From: an uncultured Nostocoides sp.
GTDB lineage: Bacteria; Actinomycetota; Actinomycetes; Actinomycetales; Dermatophilaceae
Assembly (NCBI GenBank): GCA_937873315.1
Contig: CALMQX010000042.1
Span: 1-64,000, forward strand
Direction of reading: 5' to 3'
Length of the DNA: 64,000 nt
Part shown: positions 27,484-36,933 of the stretch, in pieces
Layout of the letters: each line of letters begins with the position of its first letter
Numbering within the stretch: the stretch's first letter is position 1
Notes under the pieces: model-generated
What the model saw: only the letters and a program-made list of their open reading frames with translations
Told to the model about the DNA's origin: nothing
Database searches by the model: none
Program-made: the position numbers and the translations under genes

Positions 27484-28230
27484 GTGCTGATCCTGTTGCC
27501 ACCCTCGGAGTCCAAGTGGAATCGGGCTCGCGGTCGGTGCGTGGACCAGAGCGGGTGGTCCTTCCCTGGGCTGGCCGAGCCGCGTCAGCGCGTCGCCGCC
27601 GCCCTGGCCGAGGTGAGCGCCTCTCCGGATGCACCCAGACTGCTCGGTGTCTCGCCGAGGCTCTTGGACGAGATCGCCCGGAACCTGCGTCTCGAGCGGG
27701 CACCGGCAACCCCGGCGGCCGAGGTCTATACCGGAGTGCTTTATGACGCCCTCGATCTGGCCACTTTGGATCCGGCGGCACGACGGCGAGCGACCCGTTG
27801 GGTGCTCGTGATCTCCGCGCTCTATGGCGCTGTGCGCCTTTCGGACCGCATTGCGGCATACCGGCTGGCCATGGGAGTCGATCTGCCGGGTGTCGGCCCG
27901 TTGGCGCGCGCCTGGCGACCAGAGCTCGAGCGCGAGCTGACCGGAGTAGTCGGGCGCGGGGTGATCGTTGACTGCCGCTCGGCGGCCTATGCCGCCGCCT
28001 GGCCGGCGCCGCAGGAGCTGGCCGATCGGTGGGCTCAGATTGCGGTGCCCGGAGCAAGTCACATGGCCAAGCACACCCGGGGATTGGTCGCGCGCGCCAT
28101 CTGTGCGCGCGGCCTCGACCCTCGCTCGGTGCCCGCTCTCGCGCTGGCCTTAGCCGATGACTTCGAGACCACGGCGAGGCCACCGGTGCGCCCCGGCAAG
28201 CCGTGGGTGCTTGAGGTGACTGCTCGCTAG
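27484..28230 (+). CDS. yaaA: YaaA family peroxide-stress protein
   Basis: This 248-residue protein begins MLILLPPSESK, the YaaA/DUF328 signature, and has YTGVLYDALD, ISALYGAVRLSDRIAAYRL and the C-terminal FETTARPPVRPGKPWVLEV. In E. coli YaaA lowers free iron during peroxide stress; the actinobacterial role is presumed similar. The GTG start lies 7 nt after TAGGCT, so the mRNA is probably leaderless. The 3' end overlaps the convergent flavodoxin-like gene by four bases. Confidence 0.9.
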   Translation: MLILLPPSESKWNRARGRCVDQSGWSFPGLAEPRQRVAAALAEVSASPDAPRLLGVSPRLLDEIARNLRLERAPATPAAEVYTGVLYDALDLATLDPAARRRATRWVLVISALYGAVRLSDRIAAYRLAMGVDLPGVGPLARAWRPELERELTGVVGRGVIVDCRSAAYAAAWPAPQELADRWAQIAVPGASHMAKHTRGLVARAICARGLDPRSVPALALALADDFETTARPPVRPGKPWVLEVTAR

Positions 28231-28682
28231 GGCAGCACGGCCGCGGCCAACGTCGACCCCAACTCCCGGGCCAAGTCCAGGGCAACACGATCGGGGCTGC
28301 CGATGACCTCGACGGGCGCATGCACGCGAGTCCACTGCAAGGCCCCGGCCACCGTTTCCACGGAGCGAACTCCACCGGAGAGGTCGGCGTTACCGTGCAC
28401 AACCAGTGCGTAGGGCGCCTTGATCGTGGCCGTCAAGCATGGGTAGTAGATGGAGTCGAAGGCGTGCTTGAGCGCCCCGCTCATATAGCCAATGTTGATC
28501 GGGGTGATGAGCGCGTAGGCGTCGGCGGCCAGCACATCGGACGCGGTCGTGGACAGCGCCGGTGAGAGTTGGGCACGGACAGCGCCCGCCAAGTCGGGAT
28601 GGCGTATGCCCTCGACCACGGCCGCCACCAACTCCTCCAGCGCCGGAGAGACGGTGTGGTGGATGACCAGGACGGTGCTCAC
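28227..28682 (-). CDS. Flavodoxin-like NAD(P)H-dependent oxidoreductase
   Basis: This 151-residue protein has a flavodoxin fold. It begins VLVIHHTVSPALEELVAAVVEGI, in the position of the FMN phosphate loop. It has ADAYALITPINIGYMSGALKHAFDSIYYP, the typical loop over the isoalloxazine ring, and ALVVHGNADLSGG. Length and order fit small FMN reductases. The GTG start overlaps the metZ stop as GTGA, so the two are coupled. The electron acceptor is unknown. Confidence 0.8.
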   Translation of the reverse strand: MSTVLVIHHTVSPALEELVAAVVEGIRHPDLAGAVRAQLSPALSTTASDVLAADAYALITPINIGYMSGALKHAFDSIYYPCLTATIKAPYALVVHGNADLSGGVRSVETVAGALQWTRVHAPVEVIGSPDRVALDLARELGSTLAAAVLP

Positions 28683-29875
28683 CGCTGCGCCCGAGTCTCC
28701 CCGAAGGCCGTAGTGATGGCCTGCGTCAAGTCGGCCACGAGATCGTCGGCGCCCTCGAGCCCCACTGAGAGACGAATGGTCCCGTCAGTGATTCCCACAG
28801 CGGCCCGGTCTTCCGGCGACAGGCGACGGTGAGTCGTGGTGGCCGGATGTGTCGAGAGCGACTTGGCGTCTCCAAGGTTGTTCGAAATGTCCACGAGTTC
28901 AAGGGCATTCATCACCGCGAAGGCCTCGGCCTTGCCGCCCTCGACGGTGAAGGTGACCACCGTCCCGCCGCCCTCCATTTGTCGGCGAGCCAGGTCGTGC
29001 TGGGGGTGGCTGGGCAACCAGGGGTAGATCACGCGAGAAACGTGCGGCATACCGCCAAGGGCTTGCGCCACGGCCAGCGCGCTCTGCGTCATCCGGGCCA
29101 CGCGCAAGTCGAGCGTCTCCAGTCCCTTGAGCATGACCCACGCATTGAAAGGCGACATCGACGGGCCGGTATGCCGCATGAGGTTCTTGACCGGGCCGTT
29201 GATGAAGTCCGCCGGCCCCAAGACCGCACCGCCGAGAGCGCGTCCCTGGCCGTCGATGTGCTTGGTGGTGGAGTAGACCACGATGTCGGCACCATGCTCC
29301 AAGGGATGCGAATGCACCGGGGTCCCAAAGACGTTATCCACGACCACTTTGGCGCCGACGGCGTGGGCAAGATCGCTCACTGCGCGGATGTCCACGAGTT
29401 CTTGCATCGGATTGCTCGGGGTTTCGAAGAAGACCGCATCGGTGGGGCGATCTAGCGCGGTTGCCCATTGGTCCAGATCAGCACCGTCGACGAAGACCGA
29501 CTCCACACCCCAACGCGGCAGAATCTCATCCAGGATGACGAAGCAGGAGCCGAAGAGTGCCCGGCTGGCCACCACGCGGGAGCCCTGACCGCACAAGGCG
29601 GCCAGGGCGACGAAGACCGCCGCCATTCCCGATGCCGTCGCGTAGCAGGCTTCCGCGCCCTCAAGCAGGCGTAGCCGCTCCTCCAGCATGGCAACCGTGG
29701 GATTGCCGTAGCGGCTGTAGATGAACCGATCCACCTCGTCCTTGAAGGCGGCCTCGGCCTCCTCGGCGGAGGAGTAGACGAACCCGGAGGTCAGGAAGAG
29801 CGCCTCGGAGGTCTCGTCAAAACCACTGCGAGACAGGCCTCCTCGCACGGCGAGGGTCGGTCGTGAGAGCTCCAT
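28679..29875 (-). CDS. metZ: O-succinylhomoserine sulfhydrylase
   Basis: This 398-residue PLP enzyme of the Cys/Met-metabolism family makes homocysteine directly from an activated homoserine and sulfide. Landmarks are FIYSRYGNPTVAMLEERL, ATASGMAAVF, FETPSNPMQ, VVDNVFGTP, the PLP lysine in VVYSTTKHIDGQGRALGG, and THPATTTHRRL near the C-terminus. The start ATG is three bases after the rhodanese stop. A rhodanese upstream and flavodoxin-like protein downstream suggest a sulfur-handling operon. Confidence 0.92.
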   Translation of the reverse strand: MELSRPTLAVRGGLSRSGFDETSEALFLTSGFVYSSAEEAEAAFKDEVDRFIYSRYGNPTVAMLEERLRLLEGAEACYATASGMAAVFVALAALCGQGSRVVASRALFGSCFVILDEILPRWGVESVFVDGADLDQWATALDRPTDAVFFETPSNPMQELVDIRAVSDLAHAVGAKVVVDNVFGTPVHSHPLEHGADIVVYSTTKHIDGQGRALGGAVLGPADFINGPVKNLMRHTGPSMSPFNAWVMLKGLETLDLRVARMTQSALAVAQALGGMPHVSRVIYPWLPSHPQHDLARRQMEGGGTVVTFTVEGGKAEAFAVMNALELVDISNNLGDAKSLSTHPATTTHRRLSPEDRAAVGITDGTIRLSVGLEGADDLVADLTQAITTAFGETRAQR

Positions 29876-29878
29876 GGA

Positions 29879-30271
29879 TCAGCCTTGCTTCCAGGGCAGG
29901 CCGGAGTTTTTCCAGCCGCTGACTGCGCGATGTCCGTGGGCATCGTGCGGCCCTTCGAAGCCCTCCAGGATGTTGTATGCCGGGCCGAGGCCCGCGGCGG
30001 TGAGGGTCTGCGCGGCCGCGAGGGAACGCACCCCACTGCGGCACAGCAGGTAGATCGGCTGACCGGGCGTCACTCCCGCGGCGCGCAGATCATCGACGAA
30101 GGCGTCATTGCGCGCGCCATCGGGGAAGCTTTGCCACTCGACGAAGAGCGCTGGGACATCGGGCACCCCGACGTAACTCCACTCGGCCTTGGTCCGCACA
30201 TCGACCAAGACACCCGTCCCCGCCGACACCGCCGCATGGGCCTGCGCTGGGGTCACATCACCGGCATACAT
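29879..30271 (-). CDS. Rhodanese-like sulfurtransferase
   Basis: This 130-residue single-domain rhodanese contains VLVDVRTKAEWSYVGVPDVP and the active-site loop CRSGVRS. The cysteine would carry a persulfide. It leads the metZ operon and may deliver or channel sulfur for homocysteine synthesis, which is inference from position. The ATG at 30271 follows a TACCCT box by exactly 7 nt, predicting a leaderless message. Confidence 0.9.
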   Translation of the reverse strand: MYAGDVTPAQAHAAVSAGTGVLVDVRTKAEWSYVGVPDVPALFVEWQSFPDGARNDAFVDDLRAAGVTPGQPIYLLCRSGVRSLAAAQTLTAAGLGPAYNILEGFEGPHDAHGHRAVSGWKNSGLPWKQG

Positions 30272-30309
30272 GCAGGTAAGGGTATGCCGCCCGCAGGCAG
30301 AGTTCGGGC

Positions 30310-31440
30310 TCAGGTCCGGTTGGTGAACGCGATCGAGACCTCGCCGCTCTCCCAGACCTCAATGGCTGTCAGGGAGCCTGGCGCGGCCGCCAGGCGCCAG
30401 GCGTGGGTCGGCGAGGTACCCAGCAGATGCGCGAGCACGACCATGATCGGCTTGCGGTGACACACCACGACGGTGGTACCTCCGGCCGCCACGACCCGCT
30501 CCCACGCCGGAAGGATGCGGGCGGCGAGATCCTCGTGGGACTCCCCCCCGTCGGGGGCGTAGGTCGGGTCATCCCGAAGCCGAAGGAAGTCCTCGGGCGA
30601 ACTCGCGACCAGGTCGTGCACGGACAGTCCGTCCCAGGCGCCGAAATTCTGCTCGTCCCAGTCTGGGTCGACCTGCGCGCTGGCGCCAATGGCTCGGGCC
30701 ACGGCGTCCCCGGTCTGGATTGCCCGCGCGAGCGAGGACGTGACAACAGCGGCCCCCCCGGGTCCGACCAGATGGGCCAGTGCGACGCCTGCTGCCGCCG
30801 CCTGGGAGCGGCCAATGTCGTTGAGGTCCGGGTCGGGGCCGCCGCGACCGTCCAAACGACCCTCAGCGGTGAAGTCGGTGATCCCATGCCGGACCAGGAT
30901 GATCCGCGTCGGTATGCCCCGAGAACCGAACTCGGTGGCCGGACGGGCCCGCTCCCCCTCAGCCGGTGGCGTGAGGGCGTCGTCGACCTCGGACTCGATC
31001 CCAAAAGTCCGGTCAACGATGTCGCCGTCCATGGCGACATTCGACAGGGCGTCGGCATCCCGGTTCTGCTCCCGCGGGATCCAGGTGAACTCCACCGAGC
31101 CGCCGGCGCCGCGGATGTCGCGGACAATCTCCTGCGCCTGCAGGGCCAGCCGCCGCATGTCTTCGTGCTTGATCTTCCAGCGACCGGCCATCTGCTCGAC
31201 CACCAGTTTGGAATCCATCCGGACGCTGACCGTGGCGCCCGAGTCAATCCGCGCGGCTGCCTCAAGGCCGGCGATGAGACCGCGGTATTCGGCGACATTG
31301 TTCGAGGCCAGGCCCAGGGGCTCGGCGCGCTCGGCCAGCAATGCCCCGGTCTCGCTGTCCCGCACCAGTGCGCCATACCCAGCGACTCCCGGGTTGCCGC
31401 GTGAGCCCCCGTCCGCCTCGACGGTGAGGCGACGGCTCAC
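30310..31440 (-). CDS. Bifunctional RNase H / histidine phosphatase
   Basis: This 376-residue fusion has an RNase HI domain at about residues 1-135 (EADGGSRGNPGVAGYGA, NVAEYRGLIAGLEAA, MDSKLVVEQM, NRDADALSNVA holding the catalytic carboxylates). A linker follows, then a phosphoglycerate-mutase-like phosphatase domain (LVRHGITDFTAEGRLDGRGG, WDEQNFGAWDG, VVVCHRKPIM). The same fusion exists in mycobacteria (Rv2228c), where it removes RNA from hybrids and has acid phosphatase activity. I chose the GTG at 31440, overlapping the previous stop as GTGA. Confidence 0.93.
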   Translation of the reverse strand: MSRRLTVEADGGSRGNPGVAGYGALVRDSETGALLAERAEPLGLASNNVAEYRGLIAGLEAAARIDSGATVSVRMDSKLVVEQMAGRWKIKHEDMRRLALQAQEIVRDIRGAGGSVEFTWIPREQNRDADALSNVAMDGDIVDRTFGIESEVDDALTPPAEGERARPATEFGSRGIPTRIILVRHGITDFTAEGRLDGRGGPDPDLNDIGRSQAAAAGVALAHLVGPGGAAVVTSSLARAIQTGDAVARAIGASAQVDPDWDEQNFGAWDGLSVHDLVASSPEDFLRLRDDPTYAPDGGESHEDLAARILPAWERVVAAGGTTVVVCHRKPIMVVLAHLLGTSPTHAWRLAAAPGSLTAIEVWESGEVSIAFTNRT

Positions 31441-32174
31441 AGGCCGGACTCGGCGGTCCGCACGAGGATGCGCCGACACTCCTCACAGCGGATCACTTCG
31501 TCAGGTGCGGCCGCGCGAATGTGGTCGATATCCACACTGTTGAGCTCGAGTTGACAGCCCCCGCAGCGGCGATGACGCAGGAGCGCGGCACCGATACCCG
31601 AGGTCGATCGGATCTTCTCGTAGAGCTCGCTCAGCTCGGGTCCCACGCTGGCCACGATGCCGGCGCGGGGGGCGAGGACATCGCTCTCCTCGCTGGCCAA
31701 CTCGGCCAGGCGCTCGTCGCGGCTCACTTCGAGCGCCCGAATGCGATCAGCCAGCTCGGCGCGACCCCGTTCGAGTTCGGAGACATCGTGCTCGATGGCC
31801 TCGGCGCGCTCCATCACCTCGAGTTCGACGTCCTCGAGTTCGCTCTGGCGTCGCTCAAGGGAGACCAACTCATGCTGCAGCGCTTGCAGGTCCTTGGCCG
31901 TGCCCGTGCCCGCGTCGAGGCGGGACTGATCACGGGCCGCGCGTTCCCGCACCAATTGGACGTCCGCCTCGGCCTTGGCCACCTCGCGCTGGACGTCGCC
32001 CAGTTCGGTGCGGGAGCGGATCAACTGGTCGTCAAGCAAGCGGGCCTTGCCCTCAAGGTCTGCAAGGTCGACCAACTGGGGCAGCGTTCGGCGCGCGTGC
32101 GCGATCTGCGCCACCCGCGTATCGATCGCCTGGAGGTCCAGGAGTGCGGCCTGGCGGGCGGGGTCGGCTTTCAC
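31437..32174 (-). CDS. Coiled-coil zinc-ribbon protein (CT398-like)
   Basis: This 245-residue protein has a long coiled coil from about residue 10 to 165 (repeated Leu/Glu/Arg heptads). The C-terminal zinc ribbon has paired CGGC and CEEC motifs separated by about 24 residues. Such proteins are encoded before the RNase H/phosphatase in many actinobacteria and are thought to bind nucleic acid or act as scaffolds. The GTG at 32174 lies exactly 7 nt after a TAGGGT box. That selects it over an in-frame GTG three codons upstream and predicts a leaderless message. Confidence 0.85.
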   Translation of the reverse strand: MKADPARQAALLDLQAIDTRVAQIAHARRTLPQLVDLADLEGKARLLDDQLIRSRTELGDVQREVAKAEADVQLVRERAARDQSRLDAGTGTAKDLQALQHELVSLERRQSELEDVELEVMERAEAIEHDVSELERGRAELADRIRALEVSRDERLAELASEESDVLAPRAGIVASVGPELSELYEKIRSTSGIGAALLRHRRCGGCQLELNSVDIDHIRAAAPDEVIRCEECRRILVRTAESGL

Positions 32175-32339
32175 ACAGCACACCCTAGCCCGAGCGGCGC
32201 GCCCTCACCTCGGGGTGCACACCCCTTTTCCTCTGCTAGGACACCACAACGGGGCGCGGCATACGCACGCGCGTGTGCGCTCGCCCGGAAAGGTCACCAA
32301 GCAGAAGAAGACTGGGGCGGGAGCGACTCCGAGCGGCGG

Positions 32340-33161
32340 TCAGCGCGCTCCCACCGTGAAGGTCCACGGATCCGTAGAGATCGTGCTGACCGTGATCTCG
32401 ACCCGGCCATCAAAGGCGGCATCGAGTGCGCCCTTCGCGGTCGGCAGCCACACCCATTCGCTGGCGAAGTGCCCCGCGTCCACCAGGTAGGGCGGGCCGT
32501 CGCGCGACTCCTCGCGGGCCTCGATTGCCGGATGGTGCCGCAGATCGCTGGTGACATAGGCGTCGACCCCCGCCGCGCGGGCAGCCTCGAAGAGGCCGTC
32601 ACCGGAGCCTCCGAGCACAGCAACCCGGCGAACCGGAGCCTCGGGTGGCCCGGAAACCCGTATGCCGCCCGCCCCCACGGGCAGGGCCCGAGCCAACCCT
32701 TCGACGAAGGAGCGCAAGGAGAGGCTGCTTTCCAGGACTCCTACCCGGCCCATGTTCTGGCCTTCCTCGATGGTTAGCGGAGAGATCTGGCTGAGTCCGC
32801 ACGCCTGCGCCAAGGCCTGGCTGACGCCGTCGGCTGCGCAGTCGGCGTTGGTGTGCGCGACATAAAGCGCGATATCGCCGACGATGAGTTCGGTGACGCT
32901 AGCCCCCTTGGCCGTGGTCGTGGCCACCGAGTGCACTCCCCGCAGGAGCAAGGGATGGTGGGTCAGGAGCAGGTCAACGCCCAGGGATCGCGCCTCGCCG
33001 ATCACCGCCAGGGTGGGGTCGAGCGCCAGATGCAGCCGACGGACCGGTTGATCGAGGTCTCCGGTCACCAGGCCCACCCGGTCCCAGGACTGCGCGGTAT
33101 CCGGCGGGTAGAGCCGCTCGATCACCGCGAGGACGTCACGCAGGGTGAGATCGTCGCTCAT
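32340..33161 (-). CDS. Nif3-like dinuclear metal-centre protein
   Basis: This 273-residue NIF3-family protein has the metal-binding stretches LLLTHHPLLLRG, YVAHTNADCAADG and the C-terminal LVDAGHFASEW. Family members form hexamers and resemble GTP cyclohydrolase I type 2, but their physiological role is unclear. The ATG at 33161 is one base after the tRNA-Val discriminator, and no Shine-Dalgarno exists outside the tRNA. 3' processing of the tRNA would therefore leave an almost leaderless nif3 mRNA. Confidence 0.9.
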   Translation of the reverse strand: MSDDLTLRDVLAVIERLYPPDTAQSWDRVGLVTGDLDQPVRRLHLALDPTLAVIGEARSLGVDLLLTHHPLLLRGVHSVATTTAKGASVTELIVGDIALYVAHTNADCAADGVSQALAQACGLSQISPLTIEEGQNMGRVGVLESSLSLRSFVEGLARALPVGAGGIRVSGPPEAPVRRVAVLGGSGDGLFEAARAAGVDAYVTSDLRHHPAIEAREESRDGPPYLVDAGHFASEWVWLPTAKGALDAAFDGRVEITVSTISTDPWTFTVGAR

Positions 33162-33162
33162 G

Positions 33163-33235
33163 TGGGCCCGGCCGGGATCGAACCGACGACATCCACGGTG
33201 TAAACGTGGCGCTCTACCAGCTGAGCTACAGGCCC
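33163..33235 (-). tRNA. tRNA-Val (TAC)
   Basis: The 73-nt cloverleaf has acceptor GGGCCTG/CGGGCCC with one T-G pair, D arm GCTCAGCTGGTAGAGC, anticodon stem CCACG/CGTGG with anticodon TAC, T arm GTCGG TTCGATC CCGGC and discriminator A. CCA is not encoded. Confidence 0.95.
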
Positions 33236-33273
33236 CAGGGTGCGCGGCCATTGTGCCAGCCGCGCGGCGCCGG

Positions 33274-33747
33274 TTAGCCGCGGATCTCGCGCAGCACGTC
33301 CTGAACGCCGGAAAAGTCCCGCTCCTCGCCCGGCCCGTTGACCAGGCTCCAGCGGATGATCCGGTCGCGATCGATCAGGAAGGTACCCCGGATGGCCATG
33401 CCGCCACCCTCATGGAAGACACCATACGAACGGGCGACGTCACCGTGCGGCCAGAAGTCCGAGAGCAGCGGGAAGAAGTACCCCTTGTCGTCGGCCCACG
33501 CCCGGATGGCGTACATCGGATCGCACGAGAGCGCCAGCAATTGCAGATCGTCAGCGACAAAGTCCCCCAGGGAATCGCGAATGCCGTCGAGTTCCCCCGT
33601 GCAGATCCCGGAGAACGCGAACGGGTAGAAGACCACCAACACGTTCTTCTCCGCGGTGAGGGTGGACAGCGTGACATCCTGGCCGTTCTGATCTCTCAGG
33701 GTGAAGTCGGGGGCCTGGTCGCCGACGGCACGTGGCTGGCTACTCAT
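33274..33747 (-). CDS. ahpE: Peroxiredoxin, AhpE-like
   Basis: This 157-residue thioredoxin-fold peroxidase reduces hydroperoxides. The peroxidatic Cys is in YPFAFSGICTGELDGIRD, and the Arg of the active site is in the WSLVNGPGEERD region. The only other Cys is in ALSCDPMYAIRAW, so it fits a one-cysteine AhpE-type enzyme reduced by a separate thiol. I chose the ATG at 33747 from the family N-terminus (VGDQAPDFTLRDQNG). Neighbouring DUF3052 and aceE match the mycobacterial ahpE context. Confidence 0.92.
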   Translation of the reverse strand: MSSQPRAVGDQAPDFTLRDQNGQDVTLSTLTAEKNVLVVFYPFAFSGICTGELDGIRDSLGDFVADDLQLLALSCDPMYAIRAWADDKGYFFPLLSDFWPHGDVARSYGVFHEGGGMAIRGTFLIDRDRIIRWSLVNGPGEERDFSGVQDVLREIRG

Positions 33748-33781
33748 GTGAGCATCCTGCCCTATGCGTGCGGCGCGAGCG

Positions 33782-34189
33782 TCACCGTCGGGACCGGGAG
33801 CGCGGGGCCACCAAACGGGTCGCTCGCCAGGTATCGCCAACCGGCGCGGATTCCGAGGCATGTAGTCCGGCCGTGGACGCCGCCTCGTCGACCTCGCTCG
33901 CCTCGACCGCTCCCGCAGCACCCTGCTTCGGGACGAGCAGGACCACGAAACCCCCGTCCTCGACGATGGTGCCGAGGTCCATGAGCACTTCGCTCAGGTC
34001 ACCGTCACCGGCGCGCCACCACAGGATGACCGCATCAGTAGTGCCGGTGTAGTCCTCGTCCTCCAGATCACCACCGGCCAGATCCTCGATGGCAAACCTG
34101 AATTCATCCACCACGTCCGCGTCATAGCCGAACTCTTGGACAACTTGGCCAGCAGCAAATCCGAGCCGGTCCACACCCAGCGTGCTCAC
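33782..34189 (-). CDS. DUF3052 family protein
   Basis: This 135-residue acidic protein begins MSTLGVDRLGFAAGQVVQEFGYDADVV and has AVILWWRAGDGDLSEVL and DGGFVVLLVPKQG, the DUF3052 pattern, with a basic tail RSRSRR. The fold looks alpha/beta. No enzymatic motif is visible. The start is a GTG at 34189, five bases after the PH-domain gene stop. In actinobacteria the family is conserved next to ahpE and aceE; function unknown. Confidence 0.85.
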   Translation of the reverse strand: MSTLGVDRLGFAAGQVVQEFGYDADVVDEFRFAIEDLAGGDLEDEDYTGTTDAVILWWRAGDGDLSEVLMDLGTIVEDGGFVVLLVPKQGAAGAVEASEVDEAASTAGLHASESAPVGDTWRATRLVAPRSRSRR

Positions 34190-34193
34190 AGCC

Positions 34194-35708
34194 CTAGTCC
34201 ATCGAATCCGGGTGCCTTGGTGCAAGCACTTCGGGCATTTCCACAGGTGGCGATGCCTCGAGCACCTGCGCCCGAGCCCGTCCTGCTCGGACAGATTCCT
34301 GAGCCAAAAGGACCTCAGCATCGTTCAGGCCGAGATGCTCAAGGACGGGCCGCACCGGCCCGATGGTCGAGACCAGGGTCACCGAGGCAAGCCGAAGGCG
34401 GCGTTGCACTGGCCCCTGGTGCAAGCGGCTGGACTGGATGCGCGCGTGCGGCATGATCACGGCAGATCGGCGGAAGTAGCCGCGCCGCAGCAGCAACGAT
34501 GCGGGCGTGACGGCATACGCCCGCCGGCGCCATCCCCACGGGTCGAGGTATCGGGCGCGCTCGGGGATACCGTGCCAGTACTCATCCGACCCCGTACCCA
34601 GGCAGGCCGCGCGCAAAGCTTCGGGTTGTAGTTCGGGGTCCACCACGGCCATGATCCGAACTGCATCCTCGAAGGGTCCCACCGGGAGCACGACAGTCTC
34701 GTTGAGGGCATCCCCATCCATGATCTTGCTACCGGCGACATTGATGCGCACCCGCCACCATCCCCAGGGCCGCCACCACAGTGGTTGGAGCAGTTCGATG
34801 GCTTGCACGCGATGCAGCGGCACCATCGTGGTCTTCAACTCGGTCAGTCCGTGGTGAATTCGTAGGCTGCGCCCGAGATCGGTGACCACGAAGTTGCCAT
34901 TGCGCAGCAGTTCCTTGAGCCGATCGACCCCGACCCCGAAGACGAATGGGATAAGGGCCGGCGTGGCGAGCAAAACCATCGGGCCAAGCCGCAAGGTCCC
35001 GAATGCCGTGAGCGCTCCCAGAGCGATGGTCCCGAGGATGATGACCGAACCGTGCAGAATCGTGGCGACGAACAGGCGGCCGTTGGGGACCTGCACCAAC
35101 GCGGGCTGGCTCTGGACTGGCGGAGCTCCGGGGGTGGCGCGTACCACCCGCTCGTCGCTGATCCCAGCCAGCCTTAACAGTTCATCGCGCACTTCCGCCG
35201 CACGAGCCTGAGTCAGGAAGGCCAAGGTGAGGTGGCTATCCCCCGCACCCGCGGATTGCACCACCACTTGCGAGAGTCCGGTCAGCCGCGCCAGCACCGG
35301 GCGAGACATCTCCACCGCCTGAACTCGAGCCAGCGGAACTTGCCGGTGCTGGCGGATGATCCATCCGACGCGCTGCTCGAGCTGCCCGCCGGCAACCCGG
35401 AACCGGGTGAATCGCCATGACAACCACGCGACGGCGATGACGATGCCCACCACGAGCAGCCCGATGCCCACCACGACGAGCCATCCGAGTTCGAAGACCC
35501 GACGTGGCCCCTCGGCGGGGCCGGACTCGTCAAAGCCCTCGTAGCCGGGGACGCCGGCGAGTCTCATCAGCAGATCCCATGCCTGGCTGAGCAAGAAGGA
35601 CAGGAAGGCAAGGAAGAAGACTCCGCCCTTGAGCAACGGAGAGAGCGGGTGTAGTCGCTGCCACTCCTCGAGCGGGGTGTCCTGGACCGAAGCCCGCCCC
35701 CTGCTCAC
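34194..35708 (-). CDS. PH-domain (YdbT-like) membrane protein
   Basis: This 504-residue protein has an N-terminal helix pair (GGVFFLAFLSFLLSQAW and WLVVVGIGLLVVGIVIAVAWL). Repeated bacterial PH (DUF304) units follow, each with the pattern WIIRQHRQVPLARVQAVEM, LTELKTTMVPLHRVQAIEL and RSAVIMPHARIQSSRL. Another membrane segment (about 240-285) separates units. YdbT/YdbS pairs are membrane proteins of unclear function. The GTG start overlaps the upstream YdbS-like stop as GTGA, so the pair is coupled. Confidence 0.85.
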   Translation of the reverse strand: MSRGRASVQDTPLEEWQRLHPLSPLLKGGVFFLAFLSFLLSQAWDLLMRLAGVPGYEGFDESGPAEGPRRVFELGWLVVVGIGLLVVGIVIAVAWLSWRFTRFRVAGGQLEQRVGWIIRQHRQVPLARVQAVEMSRPVLARLTGLSQVVVQSAGAGDSHLTLAFLTQARAAEVRDELLRLAGISDERVVRATPGAPPVQSQPALVQVPNGRLFVATILHGSVIILGTIALGALTAFGTLRLGPMVLLATPALIPFVFGVGVDRLKELLRNGNFVVTDLGRSLRIHHGLTELKTTMVPLHRVQAIELLQPLWWRPWGWWRVRINVAGSKIMDGDALNETVVLPVGPFEDAVRIMAVVDPELQPEALRAACLGTGSDEYWHGIPERARYLDPWGWRRRAYAVTPASLLLRRGYFRRSAVIMPHARIQSSRLHQGPVQRRLRLASVTLVSTIGPVRPVLEHLGLNDAEVLLAQESVRAGRARAQVLEASPPVEMPEVLAPRHPDSMD

Positions 35709-36190
35709 AAGCCCGCCCGCTGCGCCTCGCCCAAGGCCGCTAGGCGGGTTCGCAGTTCCTCGGCCTGGGCAATGGGTAGTCCGGGCAGGGTGCCGCTGGA
35801 TTGTGGGGAGGCCGTGTGGATCTGTAGGGACGCGATGCCATACGCGCGGGCCACCGGCCCGGACTGAACGTCCACGAACTGGAGCCGACCGTACGGAATG
35901 GCCACCAGCGAACGCAGCACGCGACCCTTGCGGATCACGAACTCCTCTGGCAACTCGATCCACGAGATGGCGCCGACCTGGCGCGTCACGACATAGCCCA
36001 CCACGGCCGTCACCACAATCAGGATCCCCGTAGCGATCCACACCCAAGGCGTCAGGACGAGCGCCACGACAATCGTGGCCACGATCGGGATCGCCATCGT
36101 CATCGCCAGCACAATGAGTCTGGCACGCACCAATGCCGGGCTCACCGGCTGCCAGGGCAGGTCCCCTCCCCGCAGGGTGACTGTCTCCAT
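35705..36190 (-). CDS. PH-domain (YdbS-like) membrane protein
   Basis: This 161-residue protein has two hydrophobic helices (about residues 22-70; IVLAMTMAIPIVATIVVALVL and WVWIATGILIVVTAVVGYVV). One PH domain follows (FVIRKGRVLRSLVAIPYGRLQFVDVQSGPVARAYGIASLQIHTA), with the ordinary DUF304 arginine and Q-x-V-D motif. It is coupled to the larger PH protein downstream. A CAGACT box 6 nt before the ATG is a weak leaderless promoter candidate. Confidence 0.85.
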   Translation of the reverse strand: METVTLRGGDLPWQPVSPALVRARLIVLAMTMAIPIVATIVVALVLTPWVWIATGILIVVTAVVGYVVTRQVGAISWIELPEEFVIRKGRVLRSLVAIPYGRLQFVDVQSGPVARAYGIASLQIHTASPQSSGTLPGLPIAQAEELRTRLAALGEAQRAGL

Positions 36191-36210
36191 GGCGCCAGTC
36201 TGACAGACGG

Positions 36211-36854
<644 letters not shown>

Positions 36855-36933
36855 GCGGCGAGGCTATGCCGGCCGGTCGCCATTGGTGAGAGGGTGTTCC
36901 GCTCTGCGGCATTGACGTGTTGGAATGGCGCGC

